This document shows, piece by piece, positions 39,429 to 49,810 of a stretch of 58,726 nucleotides of DNA. Position numbers and translations under genes: made by a program. The stretch is from SAR86 cluster bacterium (GTDB lineage: Bacteria; Pseudomonadota; Gammaproteobacteria; Magnimaribacterales; Magnimaribacteraceae), in NCBI GenBank assembly GCA_016777005.1, contig JADHSF010000005.1, forward strand, positions 1-58,726, read 5' to 3'. Every line of letters begins with the position of its first letter. Position 1 is the first letter of the stretch. A model generated the notes under the pieces. The model was not told where the DNA came from. It saw only the letters and a program-made list of their open reading frames with translations, and did not search any database.

Positions 39429-42400
39429 ATGAACTCTATAATCGAAGTTTCGCCAAATATCATTGCCATAATAGGCTCAGATAATCTCTCTGATTTCCGT
39501 TTAAATCAACTCAGACAATCTATTCCTAGTCATGAGCATCAGGATATCCAATGTCATGAGATCTATTTTTGCCAACTTAAGGAGGGGTCATCAAATCTCT
39601 CAGAGTCTTGCATTGTAAAATTAACTAATTTATTAAACTCAAATCAAGCTCAAAGCAATTTAGCTGAGAGTTTCTTTTTTATCACTCCAAGAATTGGCAC
39701 CATATCTCCTTGGTCCTCTAAAGCCACAGATATTCTTAATAATTCGGGATTAACCAATATAAAAAGAGTTGAAAGAGGCATGTGCTATTACTTTAATAGA
39801 TCAATTGAATCAGATACTTTACTGAATTTAGGCACCACTCTGGTGGATAAGATGACTCAAGAAGTACTTGTGAACTTAAATGACATCCCTCAATTATTTT
39901 CAAATTTAGAGCCGGGATCTTTAAGAGATATAGACATTTTTAGTGAAGGAATTACCACTCTTCAAAAAGTTAATTCAGACTTAGGACTGGCTCTCAGTGA
40001 AGAAGAAATTACTTATCTTTATGAGAACTATTTGGAGACGAATAAAAATCCTACCGATGCAGAGTTAATGATGTTTGCTCAAGCAAACTCAGAGCATTGT
40101 AGACATAAGATTTTTAATGCTGAGTGGTTAATAGATGGAAAAACTCAGTCTCATAGTCTTTTCGATATGATTAGAAATACTCATAAGAATTATTCGAAAG
40201 GTGTTATGTCGGCTTATGAGGATAATGCAGCAATTCTTAATGGCTATAGAGCTAAAAGATTTTATCCGAGAGACGGTTTGTATGCTTCTCATGAAGAAGA
40301 TATTAATTTAGTAATCAAGGTTGAAACTCATAATCATCCAACTGCTATTTCTCCATTTTCAGGAGCATCGACCGGTTCTGGAGGTGAAATAAGAGATGAA
40401 GGAGCTACCGGTATAGGGGCAAAACCTAAAGCAGGCCTTACAGGGTTTTCTGTTTCCAATCTTCGTATCCCAAAATTGAATGAAGATTGGGAGTTGGAAG
40501 AAGATTTGCCTAAAAGGATTGCATCTCCATTAAACATAATGGTTGATGCACCAATTGGGGCTGCCTCTTTCAATAATGAATTTGGCAGACCAAATATACT
40601 TGGATATTTTAGAGCATTTGAGGCTAAGAAAGATGATGTTCATTATGGTTACCATAAACCAATTATGCTCGCTGGTGGTCTTGGTAATATAAAAACGGAA
40701 CACGCATTAAAAAGAGAAGTCCCAGTTGGTTCAAAATTAATTGTCCTTGGTGGTCCAGCAATGCTCATCGGATTGGGTGGAGGTTCTGCATCTTCACTTT
40801 CTTCCGGAAAAGGAGATAGCGCTTTAGATTTTGCTTCAGTTCAAAGAGGAAATCCTGAAATGGAAAGACGATGTCAGGAAGTTTTAGATAGGTGCTGGCA
40901 GGCTGCTAATAATCCAATCTTATTTATTCATGATGTAGGGGCGGGAGGACTTTCTAATGCCATTCCTGAACTGGTTAAGGATAGTGGTCATGGGGGTTTA
41001 ATCAACCTTCGTGACATTCCAAACTCAGAACCTGGTATGACGCCAATGGAAATTTGGTGCAACGAATCACAGGAAAGATATGTATTAGCTATTTCCGAGG
41101 AAAACTTAGTCGAGTTTGAAGCAATATGTAATAGAGAAAGGTGTCCATTTTCTGCCGTAGGAGAGATAACCGAAGGACATAATTTAGAAGTATATGATTC
41201 TTACTTTGACAACTATCCCATTAGTCTTTCTTTAGAGATTCTTTTTGGTAAAGCTCCGAAAACCTTTATTGACTTTAACCAAGAAAAAAAATTATTGAAC
41301 GAAATCAATCTCCCTAAGAAGATAACTGAGAAATTAATAAATGATGTATTAAGACACCCTACCGTGGCGAGCAAAAATTTCTTAATTACAATAGGAGATA
41401 GGTCAATAACAGGCCTTATTGCGAGAGATCAATTAATTGGCCCTTGGCAGGTACCAGTTTCAGATTATGCTCTTTGTAAATCAAGCTTCTCAGGGGATTC
41501 AGGTGAAGCGATGGCTATAGGAGAGCGAACTCCTTTGGCTTTATTAGACTCAAAAGCGGCAGCGAGGATATCTGTTGCGGAAGTGGTAACCAACATTCTT
41601 CCATCGGGAATTTCTAATATTTCAGATATAAAATTATCAGCAAATTGGATGGGATCTCCTGGCAAGCTAAACGGAGATCAGGACTTATTTGAAGCAGTAA
41701 AGGCTATTGGAATGGAATTATGTCCTAAATGGAATATGAGTATTCCTGTAGGAAAAGACTCTTTATCAATGTCTACTGAATGGAATGATGAGAATAGAGA
41801 TAAGTCAGTTATATCTCCTTTATCTTTAATTGTTTCGGGCTTTTCACCTGTTCAGAATATAAATATAGCCACTACGCCCCAATTAAAAAATAAAGTTAAT
41901 TCTTCTTTATTATTCATTGATTTAGGAAAAGGTAAATCCAGAATGGGTGGGAGTATCTTAGCCCAGATCCATAACGAGTATGGTGGCACTTCTCCTGATG
42001 TTGAATGCACCCAAGAGATGCCTAGTTTTGTTTCTGTGGTTTATAAGCTTTTAAAAGACAAGAAGATATTGGCATATCATGACCGATCTGATGGAGGTTT
42101 AATTACAACATTGGCTGAAATGTCTTTTGCCAGCAGGCTAGGCTTACAAATAAATCTTGATTCATTATTAGCAGACGAGACTGAATTAGTTGATTTACTT
42201 TTCAATGAAGAGCTTGGAGTTGTTATTCAAGTCTTAGATATTGATTTAGATGAGACATTCGAATTATTCAATACTATTGGACTTAGAGATGAAGTTTATA
42301 ACTTAGGTACCATTTCAACTGAAGAAGTATTAGATTTCAGGTTTAAAGAAAAAAAAATCATTGAGCTTCCTTTAAAAGAGCTTCTAAAGAATTGGCATCA

Positions 42401-43313
42401 AGTTAGTTTTGAGATACAAAAGTTAAGAGATAATCCTGTAACAGCACAATCGGAATATGAACATGATACCAATCTTAAAAACAATGGATTAAATCCAGTT
42501 ATTCCATTCACCATTCCTCAGAAGATCAATATAAATAGCTCTAATCCAAGAATAGCCATATTAAGAGAACAGGGAGTTAATGGACAAAATGAAATGGCAG
42601 CTGCTTTCAATGAAGTTGGATTTGATTGTCTTGATGTTCACATGACAGACTTGATATCCAAGAAACATCTTTTAAAAGATTTTGAGGGTTTGGTGGCTTG
42701 TGGTGGATTCTCTTACGGAGATGTCCTAGGGGCAGGTGGAGGATGGGCTAATACTATTTTATATAATGATAAATTAAGACAACAGTTTGGAGAGTTTTTC
42801 CATAATGAAGATGTCTTTACTCTGGGTGTTTGCAATGGCTGTCAAACTCTATCTCTTTTATCTTCTCTTATTCCAGGCGCTGAGCATTGGCCGAAATTCA
42901 AACGAAATATTTCAGAAAAATTTGAATCTCGATTAATTCAAGTTGTTGTGAATGAGTCTCCTTCAATATTTTTTAATGACATGGAAGGAGCTGTAATTCC
43001 TATACCTGTAGCTCATGGTGAGGGCAGAGCAGAGGTTAGTGAAGACAATATTAAGGAACTAATCAAATCAAACTTGAGCACCATTTCTTACGCTGATGAT
43101 AGAGGGTTAGGAACTGAGAATTACCCAGCCAACCCAAATGGTTCACCGCTTGGTATTGGGGGTCTAACAAATCAATCTGGAACGGTGAATATTATGATGC
43201 CTCATCCTGAAAGGGCTTTCTTGACCGACCAGTTTTCATGGAGTCCCGATGATTGGGAAGAATATAGTCCGTGGGTTAAATTTTTTCTTAATGCTAGGGA
43301 CTTTATAAAATAA
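39429..43313 (+). CDS. purL: Phosphoribosylformylglycinamidine synthase, single-chain form
   Basis: PurL converts FGAR to FGAM with glutamine and ATP in purine synthesis. This is the large gammaproteobacterial form of 1294 residues (E. coli 1295). The amino-terminal PurS-like part is followed by two AIRS-type halves, with MMFAQANSEHCRHKIFNA, KVETHNHPTAISPFSGASTG and FIHDVGAGGLSNA. The carboxy-terminal glutaminase has Cys1135 in GVCNGCQTLSLLS and the histidine region MPHPERAF. It ends five bases before the convergent Nudix gene. Confidence 0.98.
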   Translation: MNSIIEVSPNIIAIIGSDNLSDFRLNQLRQSIPSHEHQDIQCHEIYFCQLKEGSSNLSESCIVKLTNLLNSNQAQSNLAESFFFITPRIGTISPWSSKATDILNNSGLTNIKRVERGMCYYFNRSIESDTLLNLGTTLVDKMTQEVLVNLNDIPQLFSNLEPGSLRDIDIFSEGITTLQKVNSDLGLALSEEEITYLYENYLETNKNPTDAELMMFAQANSEHCRHKIFNAEWLIDGKTQSHSLFDMIRNTHKNYSKGVMSAYEDNAAILNGYRAKRFYPRDGLYASHEEDINLVIKVETHNHPTAISPFSGASTGSGGEIRDEGATGIGAKPKAGLTGFSVSNLRIPKLNEDWELEEDLPKRIASPLNIMVDAPIGAASFNNEFGRPNILGYFRAFEAKKDDVHYGYHKPIMLAGGLGNIKTEHALKREVPVGSKLIVLGGPAMLIGLGGGSASSLSSGKGDSALDFASVQRGNPEMERRCQEVLDRCWQAANNPILFIHDVGAGGLSNAIPELVKDSGHGGLINLRDIPNSEPGMTPMEIWCNESQERYVLAISEENLVEFEAICNRERCPFSAVGEITEGHNLEVYDSYFDNYPISLSLEILFGKAPKTFIDFNQEKKLLNEINLPKKITEKLINDVLRHPTVASKNFLITIGDRSITGLIARDQLIGPWQVPVSDYALCKSSFSGDSGEAMAIGERTPLALLDSKAAARISVAEVVTNILPSGISNISDIKLSANWMGSPGKLNGDQDLFEAVKAIGMELCPKWNMSIPVGKDSLSMSTEWNDENRDKSVISPLSLIVSGFSPVQNINIATTPQLKNKVNSSLLFIDLGKGKSRMGGSILAQIHNEYGGTSPDVECTQEMPSFVSVVYKLLKDKKILAYHDRSDGGLITTLAEMSFASRLGLQINLDSLLADETELVDLLFNEELGVVIQVLDIDLDETFELFNTIGLRDEVYNLGTISTEEVLDFRFKEKKIIELPLKELLKNWHQVSFEIQKLRDNPVTAQSEYEHDTNLKNNGLNPVIPFTIPQKININSSNPRIAILREQGVNGQNEMAAAFNEVGFDCLDVHMTDLISKKHLLKDFEGLVACGGFSYGDVLGAGGGWANTILYNDKLRQQFGEFFHNEDVFTLGVCNGCQTLSLLSSLIPGAEHWPKFKRNISEKFESRLIQVVVNESPSIFFNDMEGAVIPIPVAHGEGRAEVSEDNIKELIKSNLSTISYADDRGLGTENYPANPNGSPLGIGGLTNQSGTVNIMMPHPERAFLTDQFSWSPDDWEEYSPWVKFFLNARDFIK

Positions 43314-43318
43314 GTATT

Positions 43319-43855
43319 TTACTTTCTTCTTTCTATCGTATGAGTGGTAAGCGGAAACTCGTTCTTCTTCATATCAGCGAAGACATTCTTTAGAGCTATC
43401 GGCACAAAAGGAAAGGCCAGCTCTTCCCAAGGTATATCGGCTTCGTTAAAGAATTCTACTTCTAGGCTTTCTGTAGTAGCTGAGAAATCGTCTTTAATAA
43501 CTTTAGCCAAATAAAGCATATAAACCTGATTGATCTGGGGAACATTAAAGATTGCATAGAGCTCGCCCATCTCAACTTCTGTGTTTGTTTCTTCTAAAGT
43601 TTCTCTGAATGCTCCTTGCGATACTGTTTCTCCATTCTCAAGGAATCCACCCGGAAGAGTCCATTTGCCATACCTGGGTTCAATTGCTCTTTTACACAAG
43701 AGAATAGATTCATCTTTGACTGGAATAGTGCCCACTATAATTTTTGGATTTGTGTAATGAATTAGGTCACAACCTTTACAGCAATCTCTTTCTCTATTAT
43801 CTCCTTCGGGAATTCTTTTTTCTGTCTCAGAACCGCATTCACTACAGTATTTCAT
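43319..43855 (-). CDS. Nudix hydrolase with amino-terminal zinc ribbon
   Basis: The protein has a zinc ribbon at the start (Cys4, Cys7, then Cys25 or Cys26 and Cys29) and then a Nudix domain. The Nudix box runs GGFLENGETVSQGAFRETLE and then ETNTEV (about residues 69-94), with the usual REUXEE glutamates; the final glycine is replaced by asparagine. This is the Nudix_N_2-type layout of ADP-ribose or NADH pyrophosphatase-like proteins. The substrate is unknown. Length is 178 residues. It is divergent from the second Nudix gene. Confidence 0.88.
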   Translation of the reverse strand: MKYCSECGSETEKRIPEGDNRERDCCKGCDLIHYTNPKIIVGTIPVKDESILLCKRAIEPRYGKWTLPGGFLENGETVSQGAFRETLEETNTEVEMGELYAIFNVPQINQVYMLYLAKVIKDDFSATTESLEVEFFNEADIPWEELAFPFVPIALKNVFADMKKNEFPLTTHTIERRK

Positions 43856-43925
43856 TTTTATTTTTTATTTCGATTTTAAAGCGACAGAAGTATAAACTAT
43901 CCTCCCTAACAATTTGTATTTATTC

Positions 43926-44504
43926 ATGCTCAACAATATCACGGAAAAAATAGAGTCATATTCCGGAACTCCTCCCGTAGAGGAATTAAAAAAAGCTGCT
44001 GTGCTTATCGCGATAACTGACTCTAAAGATCCTGAACTTATCTACACGCTGAGATCTAATAAGGTCGGTTCTCATGGTGGAGAAGTTTCTTTCCCTGGGG
44101 GCATGTATGAAGAAGAAGATAATACTCTTCAAAATACTGCCCTAAGAGAATCTCAAGAAGAAACTGGTCTTGATAAAGCTAAAGTTAATATACTAGGGCC
44201 TATTGATACTGTTGTTTCAAGATTTAATATCAGTGTTACTCCTTATGTGGGTATTGTCCCTGATGATATTGAGCTTAATGATGATTCTGATGAAATAGAG
44301 GCCTGTTTCAGAGTGCCTTTATCTTTTCTTTTAGAAGACAAACGACATAGAAATGATGAAATTAATAGAAATGGAGATATCTTTTTTATGCCAGCCTATC
44401 AATATGATTCTTATATAATATGGGGACTGACGGCAATGATTACGGTTGATTTTCTTAATATTGCTTTAGATGCAAAAATAGATTTAAAAACAAAAGGTAA
44501 CTAA
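43926..44504 (+). CDS. Nudix hydrolase of the CoA pyrophosphatase (NudL) type
   Basis: The Nudix box is preceded by SHGGEVSFPGGMYEEEDNTL and continues ALRESQEETGLD, the arrangement typical of CoA pyrophosphatases, which split coenzyme A into phosphopantetheine and 3',5'-ADP. VSRFNISVTPYVG follows. The substrate is inferred from this family pattern. A TTG at 43914 would add four residues; I prefer the ATG at 43926 (MLNNITEKIESY), giving 192 residues. It is followed by the carbonic-anhydrase-like gene after 16 bases. Confidence 0.87.
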   Translation: MLNNITEKIESYSGTPPVEELKKAAVLIAITDSKDPELIYTLRSNKVGSHGGEVSFPGGMYEEEDNTLQNTALRESQEETGLDKAKVNILGPIDTVVSRFNISVTPYVGIVPDDIELNDDSDEIEACFRVPLSFLLEDKRHRNDEINRNGDIFFMPAYQYDSYIIWGLTAMITVDFLNIALDAKIDLKTKGN

Positions 44505-44520
44505 TTTAAGGGGATAAATT

Positions 44521-45042
44521 ATGCTGTATAAACTGGGAGAAGATGAGCCGATTCTGGATGGAAATTATTATGTTTCTGATTCTGCTTCTGTTCTCGGTAA
44601 AGTAAGACTGTGCAATGATTCAAGTGTCTGGTTTGGGGCGATATTAAGAGGAGATACAGAACTCATAACCATTGGAGAGGGGTCTAATGTTCAAGATGGC
44701 GCTGTCTTGCATACAGACTTAGGCTATCCTTTGGACATTGGAAAAGATGTGACTATTGGGCATAAAGTTATGTTGCATGGTTGCACAATAGGAGATGGAA
44801 GTTTGATTGGCATTAATTCTGTGGTTCTCAATGGTGCAAAAATTGGAAAGGGATGCCTGATTGGAGCTAATGCTTTAATAACTGAAGGGATGGAAATCCC
44901 TGATGGATCTTTGGTTATGGGTTCTCCGGGAAAAATAAGAGGCGAACTTAACGACGATCAAAAACAAGGCTTACTACTCTCCGCCAAACATTATGTTGAA
45001 AATGCCAAGAGGTTTAAGAAAGACCTCACGAAAATAAGCTAA
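44521..45042 (+). CDS. Gamma-carbonic-anhydrase-like protein (left-handed beta helix)
   Basis: The 173-residue protein is built of hexapeptide repeats ([31 protein letters not shown]...), giving the trimeric left-handed beta helix of the YrdA/CaiE/PaaY group. Metal-binding histidines are seen in [20 protein letters not shown] and nearby. Many members bind zinc, but few have proven carbonic anhydrase activity, so the reaction remains open. AGGGG lies 8-9 bases before the ATG. The next gene starts at the base after its stop. Confidence 0.93.
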   Translation: MLYKLGEDEPILDGNYYVSDSASVLGKVRLCNDSSVWFGAILRGDTELITIGEGSNVQDGAVLHTDLGYPLDIGKDVTIGHKVMLHGCTIGDGSLIGINSVVLNGAKIGKGCLIGANALITEGMEIPDGSLVMGSPGKIRGELNDDQKQGLLLSAKHYVENAKRFKKDLTKIS

Positions 45043-45750
45043 ATGAATATGAAAACAGAAAACTTTAATTACAGTTTCGACGAACAGAATTACTCTACTT
45101 TTGTAGCTTATCCTGAGAATGATAGAGCTCCATTAGTGTTGATAGCGCATGCTTGGGGAGGCAGAGATAATTTTGTTGAAGAAAAGGCAATAGAATTAGC
45201 CAAAGAAGGTTTTGTCGCTATGGCTATAGACATGTATGGTGACGGTAAACAAGGAACAACCATTGAAGAGAACCAGTCTTTAATGACTCCATTAGTAGAA
45301 GATAGAAAAAAGCTTAAATCAATCATCAATGCAGCTTTAGAACAAGGAAAAAATTTAGAAGGTGTCGATTCAAGCAAAGTCGCAGCCATTGGATATTGTT
45401 TTGGAGGCATGGTTGTTCTGGATTTAGCAAGGTCAGGTGCTGATGTGAAAGGAGTAGTAAGCTTTCATGGATTGCTCATGGATTCTGAGATTTCAGAACA
45501 AGGAATAAAAAGTAAAATATTAGTCTTACATGGCGAAAGAGATCCAATGGTTCCTCCATCAATGGTAAATGAATTTCAAAAAGATATAACAGAGGCAGGT
45601 GCTGATTGGCAATTGCATAGTTATGGAAATGCTTATCACTCTTTTACTAACAAAGAAGCGAATGATTCAAACTTGGGCACGCAGTACCATGAAGCAGCAG
45701 ACAAAAGATCCTGGCAATCCATGTTGAACTTCTTTGCCGAAATTTTTTAG
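45043..45750 (+). CDS. Dienelactone hydrolase family protein
   Basis: This alpha/beta hydrolase has the cysteine nucleophile of the dienelactone hydrolases: Cys119 in AAIGYCFGGMVVLDLA. The acid is in LHGERDPMVPP and the histidine in GNAYHSFTNKEA. The front part has LIAHAWGGRDNF and the AMAIDMYGDGK strand. The length of 235 residues is normal. In marine bacteria without a catechol pathway such proteins are general carboxylester hydrolases, so I do not claim dienelactone as the substrate. It follows the carbonic-anhydrase-like gene directly. Confidence 0.92.
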   Translation: MNMKTENFNYSFDEQNYSTFVAYPENDRAPLVLIAHAWGGRDNFVEEKAIELAKEGFVAMAIDMYGDGKQGTTIEENQSLMTPLVEDRKKLKSIINAALEQGKNLEGVDSSKVAAIGYCFGGMVVLDLARSGADVKGVVSFHGLLMDSEISEQGIKSKILVLHGERDPMVPPSMVNEFQKDITEAGADWQLHSYGNAYHSFTNKEANDSNLGTQYHEAADKRSWQSMLNFFAEIF

Positions 45751-45762
45751 TCCAATTTATCT

Positions 45763-48558
45763 ATGATGTTATCAACTAACGAAATCAGAAAGATTTATTT
45801 AGATTTTTTTCAAGAAAAAGGTCACACGTTGGTTGAAAGTGCATCTTTGGTACCCATTAATGATCCATCCCTTTTGTTTACCAATGCTGGTATGGTTCCA
45901 TTTAAGGACCTTTTATTGGGTATAGAAAAAAGAAGTTACACAAGGGCAGTGAGTTCTCAGCGATGTATTAGGGCTGGAGGAAAACATAACGATCTAGATA
46001 ATGTGGGTTACACAGCAAGACATCATACTCTTTTTGAAATGCTTGGAAATTTCAGTTTTGGTGACTATTTCAAAGAAGAAGCAATATTTTTTGCTTGGGA
46101 GTTATTGACCGAAAGATACAAAATCTCACCTGATAAGTTATGGATTACTGTTCATGAAGATGATGATGAATCTGAAGAAATATGGATTAAAAAAGTTGGG
46201 GTTGATCCATCTAGAGTATCCAGGCTAGATGATGAAGAAAACTTTTGGACAATGGGTGATACAGGTCCTTGTGGACCTTGCAGTGAAATTTATTATGATC
46301 ATGGAGACCATCTTGAAGGGGAACCTCCTTTGCCTGGAAATGAACCAGGTGATAGATTTATTGAGATCTGGAATCTGGTGTTTACCCAATTTGATAGAGA
46401 CAAAGACGGCTCTATGAGTCCTTTACCAAATCCTTGCGTCGATACAGGCATGGGTTTAGAAAGAATAGCGGCTGTTTTACAGAATGAACAAAATAATTTT
46501 GATACTGATATCTTTAAATCCATAGTTCTTGCTGCCGGAAAATTAACTAAGCATGAAGACCTTAAAAATCCTTCTCTAAGAGTTATTGCTGATCATATGA
46601 GAGCAGGTGCTTTTTTGATTGCTGATGGTGTCATACCTGCTAATGAGGGAAGAGGTTATGTGTTAAGAAGGATTATAAGACGTGCATTAAGGCATGCCTA
46701 TAAATTAGGAATGAAAGATCCCATTCTTTCTCAATTAGTACCTGTCTTGGAAGATCAAATGGGAGATGCCTACCCGCTACTCAGAAAAAATTCTGAAATT
46801 ATCAAAGCGAATCTGTCCAAAGAAGAAGAACAGTTCAGTTCTACTCTCGAACAAGGTATGCAACTTCTAGAGTCTGCTATAGAGGACCTTGAAGGAAATA
46901 CAATTCCCGGTGATGTAACTTTCAAGCTCTATGATACATATGGTTTTCCTGTGGATATGACAGCTGACTTTGCAAGAGAGAAAGGTCTGGTCGTAGATCT
47001 CGAGTTATACGATTCTTTAATGCTCGAGCAAAAAGAAAGAGCTAGGTCGTCTAGTAACTTTAGTTCACTTATTCCAGAATCACTTAATATTCAGGGTAAA
47101 ACAGAATTTGTAGGGTATGAATCTAACTCTCTAAGCTCTAACGTCGTTGAGATAATTTCAAATTCTGAAGAAAATAAAAAGGGTGAACTTTCAGAAGATC
47201 AAGAAGGTTTGATCTTGCTTAAAGAGACACCTTTTTATGCCGAGTCCGGAGGGCAGGTTGGCGATAGAGGCTTCATCAAATCTAATGAGTCTATTTTTGA
47301 AGTTTATGATACTCAAAAAAAAGGTGATCAATATCTTCATATAGGAATGGTTAAGTCAGGTTCCTTTAAGAACGATGATTCCGTAGAGGCTGAAATAGAC
47401 CAAGATCATAGAAATAGAATAAAGAGTAATCATAGCGCTACTCATTTACTTCACGCTGCCTTGAGGCAAACTCTTGGAGATCATGTTGAACAAAAAGGGT
47501 CATTAGTTGAAGAATCTCGTTTAAGATTCGATTTTGCCCATCACAGTGCAATAGACTCAGCAGAGTTGAATGCAATTGAAGACATAATTAATGAAGAGGT
47601 TGCTAAAGACATTGTATCCATAACTGAAGTTCTTCCTATAGGGGAAGCTATAGAAAAAGGAGCAATAGCCTTCTTTGGAGATAAATATGGAGAGAATGTA
47701 AGAGTGCTTAATATTGGAAATGGTTTCTCTGTTGAACTATGTGGTGGTACGCATGTAGAAAGAACTGGAGAAATAGGACTTATAAAAGTTATTTCTGAAT
47801 CAGGTATTTCTGCAGGTGTTAGAAGAATTGAAGCTGTCACTGGAGAAGGTGCTAATTTTCTTTTGGATGAATTAGAGCAGGATTTTTTATCAATCAGTAA
47901 TGAACTACTAGTCGAAGTCTTTGACTCTAGGGAAGGTTTAGAAGCACTGCTATATATTCGTTTTTTACAAGATGAAATAAATTCTTTTGCCGAATTGCTA
48001 AACTGTTCTGCAGACCAGGTATTAAAGAAAATAATTCAGATAAAAGATGAAAATTCTTCTTTGTCCAAGGAACTAAAAAAAGAACCATTTGAGTTTAAAA
48101 TTCATGAAAGTCCTTTAGAGGCAATTGAGCAAATATTAGACACTAATCAATCTCTTAAAAAGGATGTAAAAAAAGCTCAGTCAGAAGATGTGGGTGTCTC
48201 TGTTCGTGATCTCATGGATCAATCTCTTGAGGTAGAGGGATATAATCTAATCACAAGTACTTTTGAGGGGGTAGATTCTAAAGAGCTAAGAGAAATTGCT
48301 GATCGATTGAGAAATAACAGTCCAAATTCAATAATAGCCTTAATTTCGATATCTGAAGACAAGGTACCAGTGATAATTGCATGTTCTAAAGAAGTTGATG
48401 TAGACGCAAGAGAAGTCATGAAACATTTAATTAATCAATTAGGTGGTAGCGGAGGCGGAAGACCTGATTTTGCTCAAGGTGGAGTTGAGAATACCGATGA
48501 CATCGATATGGCCTTAAATTCTATAGCAGACTTAATTGTTTCTTTAAATAACCAGTAA
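45763..48558 (+). CDS. alaS: Alanyl-tRNA synthetase
   Basis: AlaS charges tRNA-Ala and clears mischarged tRNA. Catalytic motifs are seen in LVPINDPSLLFTNAGMVPFKD and the CGPCSEIYYDHGD loop. The editing site has HSATHLLHAALRQTLG and Cys660 in ELCGGTHVERTG. A C-Ala domain with GGSGGGRPDFAQGG ends the protein. At 931 residues it is about 55 longer than the E. coli enzyme (876); the extra length falls in the coiled region between the editing site and C-Ala. The start has two ATGs (MMLSTNEIRKIYLDFF); the exact one is unclear by one codon. Confidence 0.98.
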   Translation: MMLSTNEIRKIYLDFFQEKGHTLVESASLVPINDPSLLFTNAGMVPFKDLLLGIEKRSYTRAVSSQRCIRAGGKHNDLDNVGYTARHHTLFEMLGNFSFGDYFKEEAIFFAWELLTERYKISPDKLWITVHEDDDESEEIWIKKVGVDPSRVSRLDDEENFWTMGDTGPCGPCSEIYYDHGDHLEGEPPLPGNEPGDRFIEIWNLVFTQFDRDKDGSMSPLPNPCVDTGMGLERIAAVLQNEQNNFDTDIFKSIVLAAGKLTKHEDLKNPSLRVIADHMRAGAFLIADGVIPANEGRGYVLRRIIRRALRHAYKLGMKDPILSQLVPVLEDQMGDAYPLLRKNSEIIKANLSKEEEQFSSTLEQGMQLLESAIEDLEGNTIPGDVTFKLYDTYGFPVDMTADFAREKGLVVDLELYDSLMLEQKERARSSSNFSSLIPESLNIQGKTEFVGYESNSLSSNVVEIISNSEENKKGELSEDQEGLILLKETPFYAESGGQVGDRGFIKSNESIFEVYDTQKKGDQYLHIGMVKSGSFKNDDSVEAEIDQDHRNRIKSNHSATHLLHAALRQTLGDHVEQKGSLVEESRLRFDFAHHSAIDSAELNAIEDIINEEVAKDIVSITEVLPIGEAIEKGAIAFFGDKYGENVRVLNIGNGFSVELCGGTHVERTGEIGLIKVISESGISAGVRRIEAVTGEGANFLLDELEQDFLSISNELLVEVFDSREGLEALLYIRFLQDEINSFAELLNCSADQVLKKIIQIKDENSSLSKELKKEPFEFKIHESPLEAIEQILDTNQSLKKDVKKAQSEDVGVSVRDLMDQSLEVEGYNLITSTFEGVDSKELREIADRLRNNSPNSIIALISISEDKVPVIIACSKEVDVDAREVMKHLINQLGGSGGGRPDFAQGGVENTDDIDMALNSIADLIVSLNNQ

Positions 48559-48580
48559 TATAGAATACCAACCCTTTTTT

Positions 48581-49810
48581 ATGGGTAGATTAATAGTTAA
48601 AAAATTCGGAGGCACCTCAGTAGCCGATAGCGCTCGTATTGAGGCTGTTGCTGACAATGTCGAAGCCGAAATTCAAAAAGGTAATAAAGTTACTGTAGTT
48701 TTATCTGCAATGGGCAAAAGCACAGATGCTCTTATTGAACTAGCCAAAGAAATTAATCCTGAACCTGACCTTAGAGAATATGATGCTTTAGTTTCTACAG
48801 GTGAACAAATATCTGTGGCCTTATTAGCTATGGCTTTATTGAAACGAGGAATACAAGGGAAGTCCTATACCGCATATCAACTTGGTATTAAAACAAACTC
48901 AAGCCACAGCAGAGCGCGTATCTTAGATGTAGAGGTTAGTAAAATAACTGCAGAATTGGATAATGGCGTAGTGCCTGTTATTACTGGATTCCAGGGTATG
49001 AATGAATTAGGAGATATCACCACACTAGGAAGAGGGGGTTCAGATACAACAGGTGTTGCATTGGCCGTAGCTTTAAAAGCCGATGAATGCCAAATTTATA
49101 CAGATGTAGATGGGGTCTACACCACAGATCCTAGAGTTTGTCCTAAAGCCAGGCTATTGAAAGAAGTAAGTTTTGAAGAAATGCTAGAATTGTCTAGTTC
49201 AGGAGCTAAAGTGCTGCAATTAAGGGCAGTGGAATATGCGAGTAAATTTAATTTACCCCTTCGTGTCTTATCTAGTTTCAACAAAGGTGAAGGAACTTTA
49301 GTTCAAGAGGAGAAAAATATGATGGAAAGACCAATTGTCTCTGGAATCAGCAGTATTGATTCTGAAGCGAAATTAACTATGCGGGGTGTCCCAGATATTC
49401 CCGGAGTAGCAGCCAAGATTTTAAGCCCTATAAGCGAAGCTGGGATAGAAGTAGATGTCATTGTTCAAAACATCAGTGCTGAAAACAATACCGATTTTAC
49501 CTTTACGGTAGACAAAGCTGATGCAAAAAAAGCCGAAGCAATACTCCAAGAGGTATCAATTTCTCTAGAGGGAGGTTCCATAGAAGTAGATGATGATATT
49601 GCAAAAATAAGTATTGTTGGAAGAGGGATGAGAGCACACGCTGGAGTGGCTAGTAAGATGTTTCAGGCTCTTGCCAAAAGTGAAATCAATATTTCAATGA
49701 TCACCACTTCTGAAATCAAAATTTCAGTAGTCATTAAAAAATCAGAAATGGCTAATGCTGTATCTGCACTTCATGATGCTTTTGATTTAGATAAAGAGCT
49801 AGATTCTTAG
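48581..49810 (+). CDS. lysC: Aspartate kinase
   Basis: LysC phosphorylates aspartate, the entry to lysine, threonine and methionine. The kinase domain opens with LIVKKFGGTSVADSARI and has TTLGRGGSDTTGVALAVAL and YTDVDGVYTTDPR. Two carboxy-terminal ACT domains start near VPDIPGVAAKILSPISEAGI and IVGRGMRAHAGVASKMF, so feedback by lysine or threonine is expected. The 409-residue length is that of the Pseudomonas-type monofunctional enzyme. It lies 22 bases after alaS, the usual alaS-lysC order. Confidence 0.97.
   Translation: MGRLIVKKFGGTSVADSARIEAVADNVEAEIQKGNKVTVVLSAMGKSTDALIELAKEINPEPDLREYDALVSTGEQISVALLAMALLKRGIQGKSYTAYQLGIKTNSSHSRARILDVEVSKITAELDNGVVPVITGFQGMNELGDITTLGRGGSDTTGVALAVALKADECQIYTDVDGVYTTDPRVCPKARLLKEVSFEEMLELSSSGAKVLQLRAVEYASKFNLPLRVLSSFNKGEGTLVQEEKNMMERPIVSGISSIDSEAKLTMRGVPDIPGVAAKILSPISEAGIEVDVIVQNISAENNTDFTFTVDKADAKKAEAILQEVSISLEGGSIEVDDDIAKISIVGRGMRAHAGVASKMFQALAKSEINISMITTSEIKISVVIKKSEMANAVSALHDAFDLDKELDS

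Noticed and set aside
40334-41665. Minus-strand open frames within purL
   Set aside because: They are shadows of the long purL frame, with low-complexity serine and proline-rich sequence.
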